From positions 434,001 through 498,000 of the forward strand of contig JAIUPT010000015.1 in NCBI GenBank assembly GCA_022315425.1: a stretch of DNA of 64,000 bases, read 5' to 3'. A program made the translations under genes and the position numbers. How positions within the stretch are numbered: position 1 is the stretch's first letter; the number at the start of each line of letters is the position of its first letter. This DNA is from Pseudevernia furfuracea. Taxonomy: Eukaryota > Ascomycota > Lecanoromycetes > Lecanorales > Parmeliaceae. The notes under the pieces were generated by a model. It was not told the DNA's origin and did not search any database. It saw only the letters and a program-made list of their open reading frames with translations. Positions 57,501 to 64,000 of the stretch are shown here, one piece after another.

Positions 57501-58917
57501 GGTGGGCGGTTGGTTATGGGGTTGAGGAGTGAGAGGACGTTTGGCGGTTGGTGGTTAGTTATTGTCTGTAGTGGTTGGATATTACATAGATCGAGAGATG
57601 GAGGTCAAGATGGAAAGTTGAATTCAGTGTATAAGGAGTGATGTACTGAGGTAAATTGTTCTGAGGTCGATGCCAAGCGTGTGGCGTTACTACCGTTGCC
57701 CGTTTGACCTTGGCTACCTAACACATCAAGCTCATTGAGCACACATAATCTAGCGTCAAGATGATAATGCGCATGGACGCAAGATAAAATTATCTACCGT
57801 GGACCGTAATAAATCATTGTGCATAAATATCTCAAATTGCTTCTGGTACTATGGTACTAATCAATATACCTTACACGGATGGTTGCTTCCATAGTGTAAC
57901 TCATACACTGTTTGTCTTTCTCCCTTTCTCGCCTTCAAAAGGAATTACTTGGTGCTTGGTGATCCGAGAGCTAAGAGCCCGGATTACCCACGGCCGTCAC
58001 ATATTAGCGCTCACCGGTGCTTGGATCATGGCAAAAGAAAGTCATCGTGCGTGGACTCGTCGTAAGCCCGTAAACAGACAGTACTCGTAGTAGGATCAGA
58101 TGACGCTCCACGAGAAAATCGCGAAATCTCTTTCTTAGGTTTAAGCAAGGATGCAGGCGCTAGAACACTCTTGTAAGGTACTTGCAGCCTGCAAGCGCTG
58201 CTGTTGGATCACTCTTACTCCGCAGCACTGCAACCACTGTTGCTTTTCTTAAATTCTCCGCCGCAGCGCCGCTCCCTGTGGGCGCCAACATCGCTTTCTG
58301 AGACGAGCTGGCGGTTCTTTTCAACACGACAGACCATGACTTTGAATATTGGAATCCAACTGTTCAACGCCTGACTCTCCGATTGCCTTTATTGACAAAC
58401 TTTTTCAGTGGAACTTGATCTTGATCTGGCTTGGTTCATAAGCTATTCTTGGCAAATGTGGGGCAAGATGACACTAATGCAGGTAAAAAAGAATGAGAAA
58501 AATATCATGTAATGCGAGGCAAATTCACTGTAAGGCGGGCCACCAAGACACCAAAGAAGACACCACGACCACACGGACGAGTGCTAATAATTAATTAAGG
58601 TAATAAAGTGGGAATCAGTCCAGTAATCGGAAGTGACGTACCACCATTTTCCGCGCTGGAATACGATTTGAAGGCAGGCACCGACAGTATTAATAGCTAA
58701 GTAATAGCGAACGCCCGGATGTACATAAAACAAAGTACAAAACAAGTCCCTCCTCCTCACTTTCTATTTCTCTCAATAATATCTCTTCTTCACTTCCTCA
58801 TCTGCAGAACTCTCACCCACCTACCTACCTACCTACCTACCTACCTAGCACCTATTGCCCCAATTTCTATTCATACGCTTTCTTGACCAAGGACACATTC
58901 GTTGATTTGGTCCAGCC
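57501..58917. other. intergenic, promoter of GH17 gene
   Basis: No supported ORF. A CCTA/ACCT microsatellite lies at 58818-58848, about 70 bp upstream of the GH17 start, in a pyrimidine-rich leader. Confidence 0.5.
58818..58848. repeat. ACCT tetranucleotide microsatellite
   Basis: Seven to eight consecutive ACCT units ending CCTAG, in the presumed 5' leader of the GH17 gene. Confidence 0.9.
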
Positions 58918-60944
58918 ATGCTCTCGTCCACTCTCGTTGCTACCTTCGCAACTTGTTTTTCCCTCTCACAATGTGCCTTTCAAGGCTTTAACTACGGCTC
59001 AACCAACACAGACAGCTCTCCTGTAACCTTGGAGCAGTACACCAACGACTTCACTACTGCCAAGGCTCTTGCCGGCACCAACGACGCCTTCACAAGTGCT
59101 CGTCTCTACACCTGCGTCCAAGCGGGCACTACAAACACCCCTAGCGAGGCCTTCCTGGCCGCCGTCAATACAAACACTTCACTGCTCCTTGGGTTGTGGG
59201 CCTCTGCAGCCGAGGACTCGATCGGTCAGGAGAATATCAACAATGAGATTGCCGCCCTCACCACTTTCCTCCAAGGTAGCAATGGCGCAGCGCTCGCAAA
59301 ATTGATAGTCGGTATTTCAGTTGGGAGCGAGGATCTCTACCGCATCTCCCCTACCGGTATCATCAACAAGTCAGGCTATGGCGCCTCCCCCGACGATATC
59401 AGCAATTACATCAGTCAAGTCAAGACTGCCATCGCCAGCACTGCTGCAAAGGGCGCGCTTGTCGGACACGTCGACACTTGGACTGCTTGGGTACGTACAA
59501 TTCGAAGAACGTCCTTCCTGTTTGATAGCAAAACGGCGTTAGATGCTCTCTTTCAGGAGCTGGAAGCTTCTTTACTCTCCAGAACTTCCGGGTTTTTGTT
59601 TAGGTGAAACCCCAAGTTTCGGCAGCGAAAGGATCTTCCGGCTCTCTGAACTGATCTCGTTTCTCGGCTTTTTACCTAAAAAGAGCGACGCTGACTCCGA
59701 CATTTGCTTAGGTCAATGGCTCAAACGATGCCGTTATTACCATCTCGGACTTCATTGGCATGGACGCCTACCCATACTTTCAGAACACCATGACCAACCC
59801 CATTGGCGATGGATATTCTCTGTTCGACGCTGCCTACGAGGCCACGATCGGTGCCGCCGGCGGTAAACCAGTCTGGGTTACGGAAACTGGCTGGCCTGTC
59901 AGTGGAGATACCTCCGGTGACGCCGTACCAAGTCCTGCCAATGCACAGACGTACTGGGATCAGGTCGGATGCGGCTTGCTCTTCGGCAAGACCAACACCT
60001 GGTGGTTCACACTACAGGATGCCTACCCAACCATACCCAACCCAAGCTTCGGCGTTGTCGGTACCGCCCTGAGCGACACTCCACTTTATGATCTCAGCTG
60101 TTCAGGTGCATCAACATCGGCATCCTCAATCGCAGCCGCTCAGGCTACTGCGACTACCGGGGCCCTGTCAATCAACGCTGCTGGTGCTGGCAATGAAGGA
60201 ACACCTTCGAACGCCGGTGAGAAAGCGTCCAGCGCTGCCTCTAGCCCTGCTGAGAAGGCATCTAGCAGTACCTCGAGCTCTGCTGCTATTGTTGCTCCTG
60301 TTGCAACTTCCCCTTCTTCCGCCGCTCAACCTGAAAAGGTCGGCGCCACCATGACCACATCTACCCCGGCCGCGGCTCTAGTTCCAACCACATTAGCGAC
60401 TATCACGACCACGAATGTACTACCGGCTGCATCTGCATCCGGTGCATCCGCGTCGGGCTGCCCAGCGAGCCTTTCCGGCACACATGAATTCCCGCACTTG
60501 ATCGTGCCTGTCAACAAGGACTCGCCTACCACAGCTGGCGGTACCAGCTACAATGGTACTTTCTCTTCGACTGTATCATCGATCTTTAACTTCGACATTC
60601 CAGAATCTGACTCTGGTAAGACGTGCTCTCTCGTCTTCCTCCTACCCACTCAAAATGAACTGGTTTCATCAGCCTTCAGCCTGAGCGGCAGCGGCGGCCT
60701 GGATGTTGCACAACTTAAGAGCCCAGCTACAGAGCAGACAAGCTACAGCACTGTCCCTGCTGTCGAATCGGACCTAGGTGGCCCCACAAGCGTCGCTCCA
60801 GGTAACGAGTACGTCATAGCCTCAGGCTCATGTGCCGCCGGCGAGACAGTCTCGTATGAGGTCAGTGCGACTGGCAGTCTGGCGTTGAACTACTTCCAAG
60901 ACTCCAACGCATATGCTATTGGGTTTTACATCACTGTATGCTAG
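58918..60944 (+). CDS. GH17 beta-1,3-glucanase fused to But2 domain
   Basis: Exons 58918-59490 and 59712-60944 are joined in phase 0 over a 221-nt intron, unusually long here, to give 601 residues. A signal peptide (MLSSTLVATFATCFSLSQCA) precedes a GH17 barrel: FQGFNYGSTNTDSSP at its start, GISVGSEDLYR with the acid/base Glu138, DFIGMDAYPYF, and VWVTETGWPVSG with the nucleophile Glu249. Residues about 310-425 are a Ser/Thr/Ala-rich linker. The last 150 residues (CPASLSGTHEFPHLIVPVNK ... NYFQDSNAYAIGFYITVC) match the But2 C-terminal domain found on secreted fungal proteins. GH17 enzymes hydrolyse or transfer beta-1,3-glucan in the wall. There is no GPI tail; the end at Cys is the But2 end. Confidence 0.88.
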
Positions 60945-61969
60945 AACGATTAATGCCTAATGGGATGACGGTAAAAAAGCGAGGTAAAAGGAAGGATGGT
61001 ATGCACCGGGGAAAGGAAAAGTACGAAAACTCTTGTATCCTTAATCAATAATGTAATACAAGCCCTCAAACAAGCGATTTGTCCCATCATCACGGCAATA
61101 ATGAACGCACTATTTGCGCATGCCATTCCAAACCTTTCTGGGTAGTCCAGCAACGGTTTCAATTGTCGCAAATGCGAAAGACAATACGACACCGTTTGGT
61201 TGGCGAGAGAGCCGAGCAGCAGAAAGCGCCCTCAATAATTGGGTCAGCAATAAGCCCTCTGTGATCAATAGTAGTTCCCACAACAGTCCAAAATCAAGAT
61301 ATCCAGCCTCAAGCATCCTTTCAACAAGAAGGTCCCCAGCCCAATCCAAAGCATCACCAAATTGATGCTCAAGCCGGGCAATCGGATCCAGCCAATAGCC
61401 TCGAACCCGAACGGAGCGAATGGAAAGATGCATATATGATCGTGCCGCCTTTTGGAGGCAGTTGAGGACGAAGTTGTTCTCTGGACCCACAGTCCCCCAG
61501 CGAAGAGGTCATCAATTTGCGATCGCCGGAAAAATTCGAGGGTTCTGTTATTGCAAACGATGATGGGCCGTTGGGATCATGAAACTACGGGGATTTAAAA
61601 GGGTTGATGTCGACGACGAGTCTAGCGGATGGTCAAAGTGGTGGAAATGGTGAAGGAGTTTGCGTTTGTCGTTGGCTAAATAGATGAGATGATATTATTG
61701 TTCACGCCGGGTTGCTGTGGGCTGGTGTTGAACATTGGACTGAGGTCTGAGGTCTTCAATCGGTAGTCATACGGCGGGGGGCGTGCCCGAAACTTCTTAG
61801 ACTTTGGAGGAGACGCATCGTTTATCTCGTTGTTTTTTGGATATGATGGCAGAATGTTGTGCTTTGTGGAAGCCTTGGGGGCGGCGGGGCTCTACCTTCA
61901 AAAGATGTACCGATATAATTCTCTTCGTCGTAATTATTGAGACTCCCCTTGTTCTTCCTCAATGTCACA
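60945..61969. other. intergenic, weak ORF on reverse strand
   Basis: A reverse-strand frame (61110-61433 from its first ATG) reads through Leu-rich sequence but has no recognisable features. It is left uncalled. Confidence 0.35.
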
Positions 61970-62290
61970 GGATTCTACTAAAATATTCAAAACAACACGA
62001 TGATGTCCTTGATGGCATTGAAAAGATGGAATGGCTCGTTTGCTCGGTATTCCGCCATTGAAGATGCCTATCTGGGTCGGGAAGACATAGACTTGAAGGT
62101 CAAATGTCGGGAGAGTATGGCATCACTCTATGCCAGAATACTAGATTTTCAAGCTCCAGCGGTATGCCACTTCTCAAGTAAACATATCATTCCCTGCCAG
62201 GGAACCATCAAATTGATGGCTGACAAGTCTGGCAGAAAAGGTCGCTGCGCACGAACCTCAAGACTGCTAACAGTGATTGCAATAGTTTTC
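61970..62290 (+). pseudogene. fragment of a STAND/NLR-type N-terminal domain
   Basis: Blocks in different frames: VLDGIEKMEWLV (about 62010-62040), then, after a frameshift, RYSAIEDAYLGREDIDLKVK with SMASLYARILDFQAPAVCHF (about 62043-62200). The L-Y-A-x-I-L-x-F-Q-A-x-A-x-C-H-F pattern is the helical N-terminal domain seen before NACHT domains in many ascomycete STAND proteins. Past HFSSKH the next family-like segment (LAEKVAAHEPQDC) is again in another frame. No NACHT P-loop or repeats follow. A relic of a longer gene is the simplest reading; the family call is moderate. Confidence 0.45.
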
Positions 62291-62475
62291 GAGATTAAGG
62301 CCCGCTATATGGTAAATTCTTAGGCGCACAATCATCTGGTGTAACACAAAGTGGTAAAAGAATGTTGCCCGGGACTGGTGTCAAATGAGGGCATCGAGCC
62401 CAGCATGTGAGCCACATGGTTCAACAAATTGAGAAAAAGAGAAAGCGAGGACGACGTATGTATCCAGGAGGTGGA

Positions 62476-62861
62476 TCAAGCATACTCTAGGCCTTGAGCC
62501 GACAATTTGACCTTGAGATACTTGTCGGGGATCGCAAGTTCAAATTGGTAACGACATACTACGTCGGGAATGGGATGGGACATGGACTTGAGATCACGAT
62601 TGGGCATGTCTTTGTCAAGAGATGATAAATCCTGGAGAAAATGATGTAGATTTATTTGAACACTCTCAAAGCATTGTTATCATCAGAAAATTCATACCAC
62701 GGTTTCTCATTGAGATCTATCATCTCGGGCTCGGCCAGTGATGGACGGGAGGACGGGTGGAATATAAAGTGACTAACTGGATTCGGACTCAAGCTCAGCC
62801 TTACCCGCCTTAGCGTAGGTAGAGCTCGAGACATAAGGCATGCCCCATCTTCAAAAAACAT
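62476..62861 (-). pseudogene. small unrecognised gene remnant with a frameshift
   Basis: ATG-started frame ends PEMIDLNEKPWYEFSDDNN then ALRVFK at TAA 62652. Just after DDNN a second frame opens with CFESVQINLHHFLQDLSSLD and continues KDMPNRDLKSMSHPIPD, CRYQFELAIPDKYLKVKLSA and QGLEYA to a TGA at 62476. The second frame is clearly protein-like. A single 1-nt shift near 62676 would join them; an intron is not evident. Family unknown. Confidence 0.35.
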
Positions 62862-63173
62862 TCTTCACATCGTCCTAGAGTACTGTTGCCCACAACCCAT
62901 TTAATTCAACATCACCACTTCATAGTAACCATTCTTGGCGCATCTTAGCGCAGGATTTTGTGTACATGTCATACTCATATTACAACCCCTCATCTTCCTC
63001 TCCACTCTCCAGCATTGACGCCATTTACCATGCTACGTTGCGTTGAAGAGTGAATTCTGAAATGAGTACGGGCAAGCTGTCGGGTACGAATAGGGGGCTA
63101 CTCGTGCGAAGCGGTGCTGGGCCCTCCGTCGCCCCCATTTTTCTCCAGCAGGCATAAACTACGGTAGATCACC
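62862..63173. other. TRA1 5' flank
   Basis: 312 bp upstream of the TRA1 start codon; no element identified. Confidence 0.4.
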
Positions 63174-64000
63174 ATGGCCGAGAAAAACATAGATGCCTTC
63201 GCCGCGAGGCTGGGCGATGCGAACCTTGGTAGGGACTACCTCCGCTCTTCATTGTGGCAAGCCTTGGTCACCATCGCAGAACAGCAGCTGACACTTGCGC
63301 AGAGGTCCAGAAGAAATACAACATCGCTACAGAACTGCGGGACAACATTGACATATTATGCAATGGGCCTACCTACCCGATTTTCCTCAAGAAGCTCGTT
63401 CCGGTCTTCATGAAGCTCCTTGAAGGTCCTCCTGTCTTCATGAGCACGTACATGGAACATGTAAGCTATGCCCTGAAGCGTGCTTTGGGAATGTCATGAT
63501 CCTGATTCTTGGTCTCACAGAGACTTCGCAATTGCGTTCTGGAAATCTTTCACCGACTGCCTATGAGCCATGTCGAAGCGCTCAAGCCGTACGCTGCCGA
63601 TATTGTGGATCTCCTTATGGGCTTGGTCAGGACGGAGAACGAGGATAACGCGATCTTGTGCATGAAGACCATCATGGACTTGGAGCGGCATCAGCCGGAG
63701 GCAACTGCGGCAAAGGTGCAGCCATTCTTGGACCTCATATTGGAAATGTTTCAAGCCATGGAACAGGTGGTCAAGGATACCTTCGACACTCCTGCCCAGG
63801 GCTCATCGACTGGTACGACTCCGCACAATCCCCAGACCTTTCAATCTCCGCGCCCAGGGTCGCCAGCTGCTTCAGTAGGTGCGGAATTAGGACTGGACAC
63901 CCAACAAGCTCGCCCGCTGTTGAAAGGAATGCAGTCTTTCAAGGTTTTCGCAGAATGTCCCATCATCGTTGTCTCGCTGTTCCAGGCCCATCGTAATTGT
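63174..64000 (+). CDS. TRA1: Tra1 (PIKK-family SAGA/NuA4 subunit), 5' part
   Basis: Partial at the right edge. Exons 63174-63228, 63303-63460 and 63521 to beyond 64000 join in frame: MAEKNIDAFAARLGDANLEV then KYNIATELRDNIDILCNGPT, YPIFLKKLVPVFMKLLEGPP and EHRLRNCVLEIFHRLPMSHV. LMGLVRTENEDNAILCMKTI with MDLERHQPEATAAKV and AECPIIVVSLFQAHRN follow. Tra1 is a giant (about 3,800 residue) HEAT-repeat pseudokinase that binds activators in SAGA and NuA4 acetyltransferase complexes. The visible piece is only the N-terminal HEAT start. The GTAGGG intron (63229-63302) and the GTAAGC intron (63461-63520) have consensus acceptors. Confidence 0.92.

Noticed and set aside
61110..61433. Small Leu-rich reverse-strand protein
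   Set aside because: No start context, domain or membrane pattern distinctive enough to support it.

Overview
The window is nuclear DNA of a filamentous ascomycete (Pezizomycotina). Coding genes carry short introns (mostly 46-80 nt) with GTAxGx/GTGAGT donors and CTAAC/CTGAC-like branch points. The families present are typical of moulds: DUF3431, Ser/Thr-rich GPI proteins, a Crh-type GH16, a GH17-But2 fusion and a Kex2-processed secreted repeat protein. I cannot place it to class or genus from sequence alone. No rRNA, tRNA, CRISPR array or transposase was recognised.

About 1-25 kb is accessory-like. Genes are sparse and many are broken: an FAD-dependent monooxygenase (450-1783), an unrecognised gene with two frameshifts (4953-5521), a secreted-type protein cut by one TAA (14434-15139), a DUF4267-type gene cut by one TAA (16740-17186), a frameshifted paralogue (18609-19617) of the intact gene at 15325-16224, a decayed paralogue (22927-23719) of the gene at 33705-34403, and an exon with one TGA (24124-24452). 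Intact genes here encode a DUF3431 type II membrane protein, a seven-TM protein, a single-pass Ser/Thr-rich membrane protein, an F-box protein, a six-cysteine small secreted protein and an NTF2/SnoaL-like protein. An 87-bp tandem duplication and a perfect 36-bp inverted repeat lie together at 13.98-14.42 kb.

About 25-58 kb is mainly conserved housekeeping sequence: ATP-dependent DNA ligase, a conserved nuclear Pezizomycotina protein, Crh-like GH16, SF3a60 (Prp9), eIF4A-III (Fal1), a BTB protein, APC/C subunit Cdc16, TFIIIC Tfc1, PP2A B56 (Rts1) and Yju2. Three of these (Prp9, Fal1, Yju2) act in pre-mRNA splicing or the exon junction complex. Prp9/Fal1 and Tfc1/Rts1 are divergent pairs. All housekeeping genes splice into uninterrupted frames, so the lesions on the left are unlikely to be general sequencing error. 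A secreted protein with two tandem 57-residue repeats and dibasic sites sits at 48357-49105.

About 58-64 kb holds a GH17-But2 wall protein, then decayed fragments including a probable STAND/NLR N-terminal piece (61970-62290), and the first exons of TRA1, which runs off the right edge.
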